Program-made: the position numbers and the translations under genes
NCBI GenBank assembly: GCA_910585765.1
Contig: CAJUES010000001.1
Coordinates: 62,001-126,000 of the forward strand
DNA length: 64,000 nt
DNA from: an uncultured Lachnospiraceae bacterium
GTDB taxonomy: Bacteria > Bacillota > Clostridia > Lachnospirales > Lachnospiraceae
Reading direction: 5' to 3'
Shown: positions 19,263 through 28,900 of the stretch, in pieces
Numbering within the stretch: the stretch's first letter is position 1
Layout: the number at the start of each line of letters is the position of its first letter
Notes under the pieces: generated by a model
The model's input: the letters and a program-made list of their open reading frames with translations, nothing else
The model's database searches: none
What the model was told of the DNA's origin: nothing

Positions 19263-20999
19263 ATGCATAGTGCGGAACGCAGAAAGCAAAAGACAATGGA
19301 CCAGCAGATGAAGCGTTTTCTGTGTGTGCTGCTGCTGGTGCTGGCGGTCTACACGGCGGGAAGCATGCTGATACTGGGGCGGGTGCGCCACCAGACGCTG
19401 CGGGATATGGATGAGATGTCGGAGCTCTATATGCGCGAGCTGGACAGCCGCTTTCTGCGCATCAGCCGCAGCCTGTTCTCCACGATCATGGAGCGGAGAC
19501 AGGCTGATTCTGCGTTCTGGAAGTACGTGAACATGATCCGGGAAGAGGAGAACATTGAGTACCCCGTATCGAAGCTGCGCGAGATGTATCTGTCGAGTAT
19601 CTGGGAGTATGGGCAGGAGTACCAGATATTTCTGTATCTGGGGGAGACGGATGCATACTGGCATCTGACGCTGTCGCCGGAGGACGGGCACCGCGCGCCG
19701 GAGGATGTGCAGACCGCCATGACAGAACAGGTGAAGGAGCTGCAGAAATACTCGTATTCAGTGAAAAAGAAATGGAATATCGTCATCTGCGGCGGCGAGA
19801 CGTACATGTGCAAGATCGCGCAGGCCGACGGCGTCAGTCTGGGCTGTTACGTGAATGTCAAGAGCATTCTGGAGCCCTTTTCGAGCATGACAGTGGGAAA
19901 GAACGGGTATGTGCGCCTGGTGGACGAGGGCGGTCAGACGGTCGGGATGCTCACCGGCGGGAAATTTCTGGACAAAAGCACAGAGGAGTCTGTCGGGGAG
20001 CCGTCCATCTGCAAGCTTTTGTCGCAGGCACCGTTTGAAATTCAGATGCGCGTCTCCGGCGAGCGCATGATGGAGCTGATGCTGGGGAGCGTGATCGTGC
20101 TCTGTGTGATCGCGAGCACGCTGATCGGTGTCTCTGCGTTCATGCTTTGGTGGCTGAAAAGGAACCTGCTGGCGCCCGTACAGCAGTTTGTGGAAAATCT
20201 GGAAAATTATGATGAGGGCGACTATAAATTTGCGCTCACCGAGACCAACCTGCTGGAACTGGAGCAGATCGACGACAAGTTTAAACATATGATCAAACAA
20301 ATCCGCAGGCTCAAGATCACGCTGTACGAGCAGGAGCTCGAGAAGCAGAAGGTGGAGATGGACTATCTAAAGCTCCAGATCCGGCCGCACTTTTATCTCA
20401 ACTGCCTGAACTTCATCTACAGCATGATCGATTTTGGCAAGTACGACGGCGCGAAGCAGATGAGCCGGATCGCCGCGGAATACCTGAGTTATATATTCCG
20501 CAATGTGCATGAGCTTGTCCCGGTGACGGCGGAGGCGACGCACTGTCAGAATTATCTCAAGATACTGCTGCTGCGCCACCCGGACAATTTTGAGTACTAT
20601 GTGGAGATACAGGAGGAGGTCACGGATGCGCTGATCTTTCCATTCCTGATACAGGTCTTTGTGGAGAATGCGGCAAAGCACGCGCTGACCCTGTCGGAGC
20701 GGACGCTGATATCGGTCACGGTCTACCCGGAGGACCGGGAGGATGAAAAATATGTGAATATCTATATCTCGGACACCGGAAGGGGATTCCCGCAGGACAT
20801 TCTGCAAGGGCTGCAGCGCGGGGAGAATATCTCGAAAGGAGGGGAGCATGTCGGGATAGAAAATTGCATGAAAAGATTTTATTACTACTATCAGGACAAG
20901 GGTGAGATTCATTTTGAGAACAGCCCGCTCGGGGGTGCGATTGTCGATATCCATATTCCGTATCAAAAAGGGGAGAATTATGAATCTTTTGCTGGTTGA
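19263..20999 (+). CDS. YesM-type sensor histidine kinase
   Basis: This 578-residue kinase has a membrane helix near residues 18-38, an extracellular sensor, a second helix near 275-300, a HAMP segment, a His_kinase domain with phospho-acceptor motif IRPHFYLNCLN (near 378) and a C-terminal ATPase domain (NAAKHAL, DTGRGFP). It follows the importer genes by 27 bases with a GAGGAG site and overlaps the response regulator start by 20 bases. It should sense the sugar of this locus, possibly together with the binding protein, and control the operon it belongs to. The pair is complete, unlike the one at 4.3-7.5 kb. Confidence 0.93.
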   Translation: MHSAERRKQKTMDQQMKRFLCVLLLVLAVYTAGSMLILGRVRHQTLRDMDEMSELYMRELDSRFLRISRSLFSTIMERRQADSAFWKYVNMIREEENIEYPVSKLREMYLSSIWEYGQEYQIFLYLGETDAYWHLTLSPEDGHRAPEDVQTAMTEQVKELQKYSYSVKKKWNIVICGGETYMCKIAQADGVSLGCYVNVKSILEPFSSMTVGKNGYVRLVDEGGQTVGMLTGGKFLDKSTEESVGEPSICKLLSQAPFEIQMRVSGERMMELMLGSVIVLCVIASTLIGVSAFMLWWLKRNLLAPVQQFVENLENYDEGDYKFALTETNLLELEQIDDKFKHMIKQIRRLKITLYEQELEKQKVEMDYLKLQIRPHFYLNCLNFIYSMIDFGKYDGAKQMSRIAAEYLSYIFRNVHELVPVTAEATHCQNYLKILLLRHPDNFEYYVEIQEEVTDALIFPFLIQVFVENAAKHALTLSERTLISVTVYPEDREDEKYVNIYISDTGRGFPQDILQGLQRGENISKGGEHVGIENCMKRFYYYYQDKGEIHFENSPLGGAIVDIHIPYQKGENYESFAG

Positions 21000-22581
21000 C
21001 GACGAGGAGTACATGATTGAGAGTATCAAGAAAAATGTAGACTGGAAGGACTGCGGGATCGACGTGGTCTACACGGCGTTTTCTGTGAAGCAGGCGCAGA
21101 TGATCATGGAGATGGCGGATGTGGATGTGATCATCAGCGATATCGTCATGCCCCAGGAAAGCGGTTTTGATCTGATCGAGTGGGTGCGCAGCAAAGGGTA
21201 CAGAATGTCGGTCATCTTTCTGACAAGCTACGCGGAGTTCGACTACGCGAGACGTGCGATCGCGCTCGACAGTGTGGAGTATCTGCTCAAGCCGGTCGAT
21301 TTTGGCAAGCTCTCCTGTGCGCTCAGAAAGGCGGTGCAAAAGGCAGAGCAGGCGAGGGCGTTTGCGGATTACCAGAAGGAGAGCCGGCACTGGAAGCGGA
21401 ACCAGTCACTCATCTGCAGGGAGTTCTGGCGGGAGGTGCTCGCCGGGCGCATACCGCAGAAACCGTTTATCGCGGAGTCGGAGCGCCAGGACAGGGATTA
21501 CTTGAATGAAAGGTTTTATCTGTTGTATGTCATCTTCCATGACGGGAAGGCTCAGGAGGGGATCTGGGACAGAGGCACGCTCGACTTTGTGGTGGGAAAT
21601 GTGCTCTCTGAACTGCTTTCGGACAGCGGCATGTCGGTGGAGTCCGTCGTTTCGGTGGAGGCGGGCAGCTGTGCCGTCATCTGCCGCGAGGGCGGACGTG
21701 TCGACGGCGCCGCGGTGAGAGCGGCGTTCGCGCGGTTTGTGAGCTGGTTTCTGGAAAACTTTGGGATGAATCTCTGGGCGGGAGCAGGGGCAGTCCAGAA
21801 TGGTTTTGAGATGGCAAAGGTGCTGGCACAGATCCGCAGGATGCGGGACAACAGCCTGTCGGTGCGCAACCGCGTACTGTACCTGTCGGATTTTATCCAT
21901 CCCGAGAACACATACCGCAATTCCAATATGGGGCTGTGGGAGATCCTGATGGAGGAAGGGAAGGAGGAGGCACTTGCAGCTGGCATGAAAGCGTATCTGG
22001 AGGAGATGGAGCGCCGGGAGATGGTCACGCGGCAGATCCTGGAAGCCTTCAGGGTGGATGTCACGCAGATCGTATACTCGTGGCTTGCAAGGAGGGAGAT
22101 CAAGGCACATCTTCTCTTCTCGGAGCGGGAGGACAAGCAGATCCGCGAAGATGCGCTCAGCGGCATTTACGGCGCACTGGCATACGCGTCGGATCTGATA
22201 CACGAGGCGGTGCGGTATGAGAAGTATGTGAACAGGACAGCGACGGTGACTGAGAAGATCCGCCAGTATATCGATTCGCATTACCAGGAGGAGATCCGGC
22301 GTGACGCGCTGGCGGAGATGGTGTATCTCAACACGGATTATATGGCGCGGATTTTTAAGAAGGAGTACGGCATATCCATCAGTGCTTACATCCTGCGAAA
22401 GCGGGTGGAGGAGGCAAAGAATCTGCTGATCCACAGTGATCTGCCGATCAACACGGTCTCCATCTATGTAGGGTATAGTAATTTTTCTTATTTTACGAAA
22501 ATGTTCAAGGAAAACACGGGGTATTCTCCGCTGGAATACCGCAGGAAGTTCAAGGAAAAGACCGAGGAAAAGCATATGTGA
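20980..22581 (+). CDS. YesN-type AraC response regulator
   Basis: This 533-residue regulator has an N-terminal receiver domain (LLVDDEE, phospho-Asp in ISDIVMP near residue 55, LKPVD), a long central region and a C-terminal AraC domain with two helix-turn-helices (RRDALAEMVYLNTDYMARIF and VGYSNFSYFTKMFKENTGYS). I chose the ATG at 20980, inside the end of the kinase gene, because GGGGAG lies seven bases upstream and the receiver domain starts there; the in-frame ATG further upstream has no support. It is coupled to the kinase and is the likely activator of the 15.9-24.8 kb operon. Confidence 0.93.
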   Translation: MNLLLVDDEEYMIESIKKNVDWKDCGIDVVYTAFSVKQAQMIMEMADVDVIISDIVMPQESGFDLIEWVRSKGYRMSVIFLTSYAEFDYARRAIALDSVEYLLKPVDFGKLSCALRKAVQKAEQARAFADYQKESRHWKRNQSLICREFWREVLAGRIPQKPFIAESERQDRDYLNERFYLLYVIFHDGKAQEGIWDRGTLDFVVGNVLSELLSDSGMSVESVVSVEAGSCAVICREGGRVDGAAVRAAFARFVSWFLENFGMNLWAGAGAVQNGFEMAKVLAQIRRMRDNSLSVRNRVLYLSDFIHPENTYRNSNMGLWEILMEEGKEEALAAGMKAYLEEMERREMVTRQILEAFRVDVTQIVYSWLARREIKAHLLFSEREDKQIREDALSGIYGALAYASDLIHEAVRYEKYVNRTATVTEKIRQYIDSHYQEEIRRDALAEMVYLNTDYMARIFKKEYGISISAYILRKRVEEAKNLLIHSDLPINTVSIYVGYSNFSYFTKMFKENTGYSPLEYRRKFKEKTEEKHM

Positions 22582-22596
22582 ACAAGGAGGAGCAGC

Positions 22597-24804
22597 ATGA
22601 CGAAAGAAGCATTGCAGGAACTGTTGGAGGACATGTCACTCGAGGAAAAAATAGGACAGATGAACCAGGTGGCGGGCTCTTTCTTTCTGGGAGCGTCCGT
22701 GGCGACAGGACCGATGGCGGAGAAGGGATTTACACAGGAAAATATTGATCGGGCAGGCTCTGCGATCGGGGTGTCGGGGGCGGCAGCGGTGAAGAAGGTA
22801 CAAAAGGCGTATATGGAAAAGCATCCGCATCGGATTCCGCTGCTGTTTATGCTGGATGTCATCAACGGATACAAAACGGTGTTTCCGATCCCGCTGGGGC
22901 AGGGGGCGGCATTTGAGCCGGAGCTTTCCATGCGGTGTGCGAGGATGGCGGCGAGGGAGGCGGCTGTCAGCGGACTGCATGTGACCTTTTCGCCCATGGC
23001 GGATCTGGTGCGGGATGCGCGCTGGGGACGCGTGATGGAATCGACGGGGGAGGATCCCTATCTGAACAGTCTCTACGCGACTGCCATGGTGAGGGGGTAT
23101 CAGGGGAACGATCTGAGGGATCGAGGGAGTATCGCCGCCTGTATCAAGCACTTTGCCGGGTACGGCGCGCCGGACGCAGGGCGTGACTACAACACGGTTG
23201 AGCTGTCGGAACATACGCTGCGCCAGTTTTATCTGCCGGCGTACGAGGCGGGAGTTCAGGCGGGGGCGGCGCTGGTGATGACGGCGTTTAACACGGTTGA
23301 AGGCATTCCGGCGACGGGAAACAGGCGGTTGATGCGTCAGATCCTGCGGGACGAGATGGGATTTGACGGTGTGCTGATATCCGACTGGGCAGCGATCGAG
23401 GAGATGCTCTGCCACGGGTACTGCGCGGACAGGACACAGGCGGCGCGGCGCGCTGTGGCGGCAGGCGTGGATATGGACATGATGGCGGGCGTCTATGCGG
23501 AACAGCTCGCAGCGCTGGTTCAGGGCGGGGAAGTGCCGGAGACGCTCATTGACGAGGCGGTTATGCGGATCCTGACGCTCAAAAATGCGCTGGGGCTTTT
23601 TGAGGCACCGTTCAAGGACGCCGATGAGGAGAAGGAAAAGGAGATCATTCTCTGCGAAGAACACCGTGCGCTTGCGAGGGAGGCGGCGCGCAAGTCGTTT
23701 GTCCTTTTGAAGAACGAGGGGGTTCTCCCGCTTGCGCCAGACACAAAGACAGCCTACATCGGTCCCTATGTGGACAGCAGGAATTTGATGGGAGCCTGGT
23801 CGCTCACAGGCGAGACAAAGGATGTGGCGACACTGCGTGAGGCTGTGCTTGAGCAGCGTGCAGACACAGATGCGGTATTCTGCTGCGGATGTCCCATGAC
23901 AGATCGGGACATGAAGCTGGAAGGCTTTCTGGAGTGCATGGATGAGATGGTCTCCGCGGAAGAACAGCAGCGCATGATGGACGAGGCTGTGGAGGCGGCA
24001 AAGGCGTGCGGCCGGGTTGTGATGCTGCTCGGCGAGGACCGGAGGCAGTCCGGCGAGGCGGCAAGCAGCGCCGGGATCCAGATCCCCGGGATCCAGCAGG
24101 AGCTGCTGGACAGAGTCTGTGCAGTCTGTGATCAGGTTGCCGTGGTGCTGTTTTCCGGCCGGCCGCTGGACATCCGGCGGATCGCGGAGAAGGCGCAGGC
24201 TGTCCTGCTGGCATGGATGCCGGGAACGGAGGGGGCGAGGGCACTCGTGGATGTGCTGTCCGGCAGGTATGCTCCCAGCGGAAAGCTGCCGATGAGCTTT
24301 CCGTACTGCGCGGGGCAGGTTCCGGTGCACTACAACGAGTATCCGACAGGACGCCCGCATGTCCCTGGAAAGGATAAGGACCGCTTCCGCTCGAAATATC
24401 TGGATATCCCCAACGCTCCGCTGTACCCGTTTGGCTTCGGGCTGACGTACACCAGTTTTCGGGTGTCACCCGTTCGGCTGGACAGGGATCACATGGCAAA
24501 GGATGATGTGCTCACTGCCAGCGTCACCGTTCGGAATACAGGGCCTGCGGAGGGAACGGAGACGATCCAGCTCTACATTCACGATGTTGCCGCGAGTGTG
24601 GTTCGCCCCATAAAGGAGTTGAAAGGTTTTTGCAAGGTGACGCTCCAGCCGGGAGAGCAGAAAGACATTTGTTTCCCGATCACCGAGAGGGAGCTGCGCT
24701 TTCTGACAGAGAATGGCAGATGGGAGAGCGAGCCGGGCGCATTTGAGGTCTTCATAGGAACGAGCAGCCTTGCGGATATGCCGGCGCGGTTCGTGTACGG
24801 TTGA
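22597..24804 (+). CDS. GH3 beta-glucosidase
   Basis: This 735-residue enzyme splits terminal beta-linked glucose (or xylose) from oligosaccharides. The (beta/alpha)8 domain carries FSPMADLVRDARWGRVME, KHFAGYG and the nucleophile loop LISDW (Asp near residue 265). The second domain supplies a likely acid/base Glu in GEDRRQSGEAAS, and a C-terminal fibronectin-III-like domain follows (about 640-730). No signal peptide is seen, so it acts on imported sugars. An AAGGAGGAGC site precedes the ATG, 15 bases after the response regulator. It is the only glycosidase of the second locus and sets the guess for the transporter's ligand. Confidence 0.93.
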   Translation: MTKEALQELLEDMSLEEKIGQMNQVAGSFFLGASVATGPMAEKGFTQENIDRAGSAIGVSGAAAVKKVQKAYMEKHPHRIPLLFMLDVINGYKTVFPIPLGQGAAFEPELSMRCARMAAREAAVSGLHVTFSPMADLVRDARWGRVMESTGEDPYLNSLYATAMVRGYQGNDLRDRGSIAACIKHFAGYGAPDAGRDYNTVELSEHTLRQFYLPAYEAGVQAGAALVMTAFNTVEGIPATGNRRLMRQILRDEMGFDGVLISDWAAIEEMLCHGYCADRTQAARRAVAAGVDMDMMAGVYAEQLAALVQGGEVPETLIDEAVMRILTLKNALGLFEAPFKDADEEKEKEIILCEEHRALAREAARKSFVLLKNEGVLPLAPDTKTAYIGPYVDSRNLMGAWSLTGETKDVATLREAVLEQRADTDAVFCCGCPMTDRDMKLEGFLECMDEMVSAEEQQRMMDEAVEAAKACGRVVMLLGEDRRQSGEAASSAGIQIPGIQQELLDRVCAVCDQVAVVLFSGRPLDIRRIAEKAQAVLLAWMPGTEGARALVDVLSGRYAPSGKLPMSFPYCAGQVPVHYNEYPTGRPHVPGKDKDRFRSKYLDIPNAPLYPFGFGLTYTSFRVSPVRLDRDHMAKDDVLTASVTVRNTGPAEGTETIQLYIHDVAASVVRPIKELKGFCKVTLQPGEQKDICFPITERELRFLTENGRWESEPGAFEVFIGTSSLADMPARFVYG

Positions 24805-24876
24805 TCCGTGTCCGCTTTGATGTCTTTCATCCTCCCCGCGTACCGGAGCGTGTCTGAAAAACGTGCCAGATTCTGT

Positions 24877-24905
24877 TTTACAAAGTACTCCTCGGAATGT
24901 ATAAT
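24877..24905 (+). promoter_or_regulatory. Sigma-A promoter for dus
   Basis: TTTACA (24877-24882) and TATAAT (24900-24905) are separated by exactly 17 bases. They lie 57 bases before the dus start codon and separate it from the sugar operon. Confidence 0.75.
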
Positions 24906-24961
24906 AAATGTACAGACAAGCGTGGGAAAGCGATATGAATGCAGGAGAGGAGAGACATCAT

Positions 24962-25933
24962 ATGCAGTCAATGCAGGGAAACAGCGCAAGACCGCTGCGC
25001 GTCGGCGGTCTTGCGCTGTCGTCGAATGTGCTGATGGCGCCGCTTGCGGGGTACACCTGCTATCCGTTTCGGATGCTGGCGTATGAACTCGGGGCGGGGT
25101 TGTGCTTCACGGAGATGTGCAGTGCCAATGCGCTGAAATACGAGGACAGGGCGACAAACCGCCTGCTTGTGACGACGGCGGACGAGCCCGTCAGGGCAGT
25201 GCAGCTCCTCGGCGGCAATCCGGCGGTGATGGAGCGCATGGCAGAGAGCGCATTTTTGCAGGACTTTGATATCATAGACATCAATATGGGCTGTTCGGTG
25301 CCAAACGTGTTCAAGAGCGGCGAGGGGAGTGCGCTGATGCAGGATCAAAAGAGGGCGGCGGCGATCATACGCGGCTGTAAGCGCAGCGGAAAGGTTGTGA
25401 CCGTGAAATGCCGGGTCGGCATCCGGGAGGACGCGCTATTTGCCGCGGAGTTTGCCCGCGTGTGCGAGGATGCGGGCGCGGACATGATCACGATCCACGG
25501 GAGGACGCGCAGCATGATGTACGACGGTGAGCCGCACATGGAGGAGATCGCGCACGCGAAAGCGGCGGTGTCGATCCCGGTCATCGCAAACGGCGGGATC
25601 TTCTCGGCGGAGGATGCTGTCCGGATGCTGGCGTGCACGGGCGCGGACGGGATCATGGTCGCACGCTATGGCCTGGAGAATCCCTTTATTTTCAGTGAGC
25701 TGACCGGGAAAGTCTGCGCAAAGACGCCGCTGCAGATATTGATGCAGCAGCTGGAGCTGACGACACAACACTATGATGAGACGTTTACATTGGGATATAT
25801 GAAGAAGCTTTCGTCTTATATGATGAAGAAACGAAAAGGGACAAAGCGGTACAAGGAGCGGTTGTACAGAAGCGGAAGTCTGGCGGAGCTGCGAGAGGTG
25901 ATCGCGCTGATCTTTGCTGACAGTCCGGTGTGA
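24962..25933 (+). CDS. tRNA-dihydrouridine synthase (DusB-like)
   Basis: This 323-residue flavoenzyme reduces uridines in tRNA D-loops. The barrel starts with VLMAPLAGYTCYPFR, carries the catalytic-cysteine loop NMGCSVPNVFKSGEGSAL (near residues 90-107; the usual Pro after Cys is Ser here) and the FMN-phosphate motifs TIHGRTR and VIANGGIFS. I chose the ATG at 24962 because GGAGAGGAG lies directly upstream; the in-frame ATGs at 24908 and 24935 have no such site. The neighbouring LRR gene begins four bases after its stop, so the two are transcribed together. Confidence 0.93.
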   Translation: MQSMQGNSARPLRVGGLALSSNVLMAPLAGYTCYPFRMLAYELGAGLCFTEMCSANALKYEDRATNRLLVTTADEPVRAVQLLGGNPAVMERMAESAFLQDFDIIDINMGCSVPNVFKSGEGSALMQDQKRAAAIIRGCKRSGKVVTVKCRVGIREDALFAAEFARVCEDAGADMITIHGRTRSMMYDGEPHMEEIAHAKAAVSIPVIANGGIFSAEDAVRMLACTGADGIMVARYGLENPFIFSELTGKVCAKTPLQILMQQLELTTQHYDETFTLGYMKKLSSYMMKKRKGTKRYKERLYRSGSLAELREVIALIFADSPV

Positions 25934-25937
25934 GGTT

Positions 25938-28900
25938 ATGATGGCGGAGAAGATTTTGGAGAATTGTCAGGAAAACTATCAGATCAGGGACGGCGTGCTG
26001 CTGCGCTATACAGGGCGTGCGGAAGAGATCGCGCCTCCGGCGGGGATCCACACGGTCGGGGAGGGCGCGTTCAAGGGCTGCGTGTCGCTGAGAAATGTCG
26101 TGCTGCCGTCCGGTATTGTCCGCATCATGGGCGATGCGTTCAAGGGCTGCCGCAGGCTGGAGGAGATCGTGATCCCGGACGGGGTGACGTATATCGGGCG
26201 CTATGCGTTCCACCGCTGTCATGCGCTGCGGCGGGTGATCCTGCCGCCCTCTGTGGAGGAGCTGGGTGAGTGTGCTTTCCTGTACTGCGACAGCATGAGG
26301 GAGGCGCGGCTGCCGGGTGTGAGGAGGATGGGCATGGAGGCGCTGGCGAACGGGATAGCGCTCGAAAAGCTGGCGATATCGCGGGAGCTGGACGAGCGCT
26401 GTATCTGTGATGTCTTCACGGGCTGCGGCAGGGTTCGGGAGATCTCCTGTGTGGCATCTGACGATGCGAAACAGGACAGTGAGACATTCTGCATCCCGAA
26501 TGTCGTGGAAGTCGTGGCAGGTTCCTGCAAGGTGCCGCGCCTGGTCGAGCTGGTCGTGCGGGATATCCTGGAGCGCATGATGGAGCTTGAGGGCAGGACG
26601 CTTGTGCGTTTCCGGGTGAACATCAAGCATATCGAGGTGCCGGAGGGCATCGAGGTTCTTGCAAGGAGCAGCTTTTACGATATGCGGGGCATTGTGGACA
26701 TTAAGCTCCCGCGGTCGCTGAGGAGGATCGAGAGCCGCGCTTTCCGCAACTGTATCGGCTTGGAGCAGGTGACGTTTGGCGCGGGCAGTGTACAGATTGA
26801 CGAAGATGCCTTCCGCAACTGCACTTCCCTGAAACTGGTCCGGACCTGTGACGGTGCGCAGTACACGTTTCATGGATTAAAGGACATATACAGGGCGGAT
26901 CCTGACAGCACAGAGCGCAGGGAAATGGTGTCTGCGGTTCCTGAACTGGTCCGTGTCGTACACAGACAGGTGCTGGGGAATTTCCGGATCAGCGGTTCGA
27001 TCCTGCTGCGGTATCTGGGGGCGGAGTCGCGCGTGGTCATACCGGAAGGTATCACGAGGATTGCCGAGGAGGCGTTTGCAGGGATTGAGACCATCGACAG
27101 AGTGCTTTTGCCTGAAAGCCTGCAGGAGATCGGAGCGGAGGCTTTCCGCGGCTGTCTCCTGCTGCAGACAGTGGCGCTGCCAGAGGGGCTGCGGGAGATC
27201 GGAGCGGGGGCGTTTTCGGACTGTGTGAAGCTGCTTCGGGTCGAGATCCCGGAGCGGATCGAGGTGCTTTCGGACAGGGTATTTCGAAACTGCCGGGCAC
27301 TGCAGGAGGTGAAGCTTCCGGCGCGTCTGTGCAGGATCGGCGAGCGCGCTTTTTACGGCTGTACAGGGCTGAAAAAGATCTGTCTGCCGGATCGTTTGAC
27401 GCATATCGCAAAGATGGCGTTTTACCGCGCAGGTCTCAGGCAGGTGCAGCTTCCGGCATGCGCGGAGCATGTGGGAAGCCTGGCGTTTGCAAAGAGTGCG
27501 GTGCAGAGCGCGCAGATCCTTGGCGCCACCGGGCGGCATTGCGGCACAGATGTGTTCAGCGGCTGCGAGAAGCTAAAGACGCTGGTGTTCGAGGAGGGCG
27601 TGCGCCGCATTCCGGACAGATTTGCCTATGGCTGCACGGCGCTTTGGCGTGTCAAACTGCCCGGATCGCTGGAATCCGTGGGGAGACATGCGCTGGAAGG
27701 CACGAGATTCCTGGCGCAGTGGAAACAGTGTGTATCTGACGGGGACGCATGGCAGGATGGCGTGCTGTGGGATGGGCAGCATCTTGCGGGGGAAGTGCGG
27801 ATCCCGGAAAATATACGGATCATAGCGGGCGGAGCCTTTTATGGAAATGCGGACATTACTGCGGTGTACCTGCCGCAGGTGCAGTCGGTTGGCGCGGCGG
27901 CGTTCAAGGGCTGCACGGCGCTTCGGCGCGTGTATCTGCCGGCGGGGATCGACCGTCTGGAGGCGGAAGTATTTTCGGGCTGTGCGGCGTTGGAGGAAGT
28001 ATTGACCACAGATACAGCAGAAGAGCCCGCGGCAAAATGGCGTCAGATCGGCGAGCGTGCCTTCTACCGATGCGGCAGGCTGCGCGGAGTCTGTCTCGAG
28101 CAGGCACAGGAGATTGGCAGGGAAGCGCTGTCCGGGTGCACCGCGCTTTCGCCTTGCGCGCTCTCCCCGGCACTGCGCGCAGGAGAGCGCGCCTTTGCAG
28201 ATACGCTCTTAGGTGTCCGGCTGGAGAATGGGCTTCATGTTGTGGGCAGCCTGGTCGTGTCCGGGACGGCATGTGCGGGCGAAGTGATCCTGCCGGAGGA
28301 GGTGCAGGGGATCGCACCCTACGCGTTTGCGGGAAACCGCGTCATCGGCAGGGTTGTCTTTCATGAAAATATCCGCTGGATCGGGGAGGGTGCCTTCTTT
28401 GGATGCAGCAGCCTTGCATGTGCCGGACAATCCGCCGTATCCGGGCAGCTGCGCACAGGGAGGGAACTGCTCAGGATAGATGCCCGCGCATTTGAAAAGT
28501 GTATCTCGCTCCGGGAAGTCACCTGTCTGGCGCAGCAGGCGGGGGAATCCGCCTTTGCGGGGTGCGTTTCGCTCGTCAGGGCAGATCTTTCCGGGGTAAG
28601 GATTCTTGAAAAACACCTGTTTGCAGGATGCGCGTGTCTGGAGACATGTCTGTGCGCGCGTGCGGAAGTGGCGGAAGAATTTTGTTTCAGCGGCTGCAGA
28701 CGTCTGCAAAACATGGATCTGGCGTCCATGGATCAAATCGGCGTTCACGCTTTTGAGGGCTGTGAAAGCCTTAGGTACGCGGAATTTCAGGACGATGTGC
28801 GCCTGATGGCACACGCGCTGGAGGACTGCTGCGGTCTGGAGACGATCTGTCTGTCCGGGCAGCGGGGTGTGATCCGGCTGGATGAGTACGCGCTCTCGGG

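Noticed and set aside
22636..24360. 574-codon minus-strand open frame over the GH3 gene
   Set aside because: Antisense to an intact GH3 enzyme with all motifs; no ribosome site or recognisable domain.
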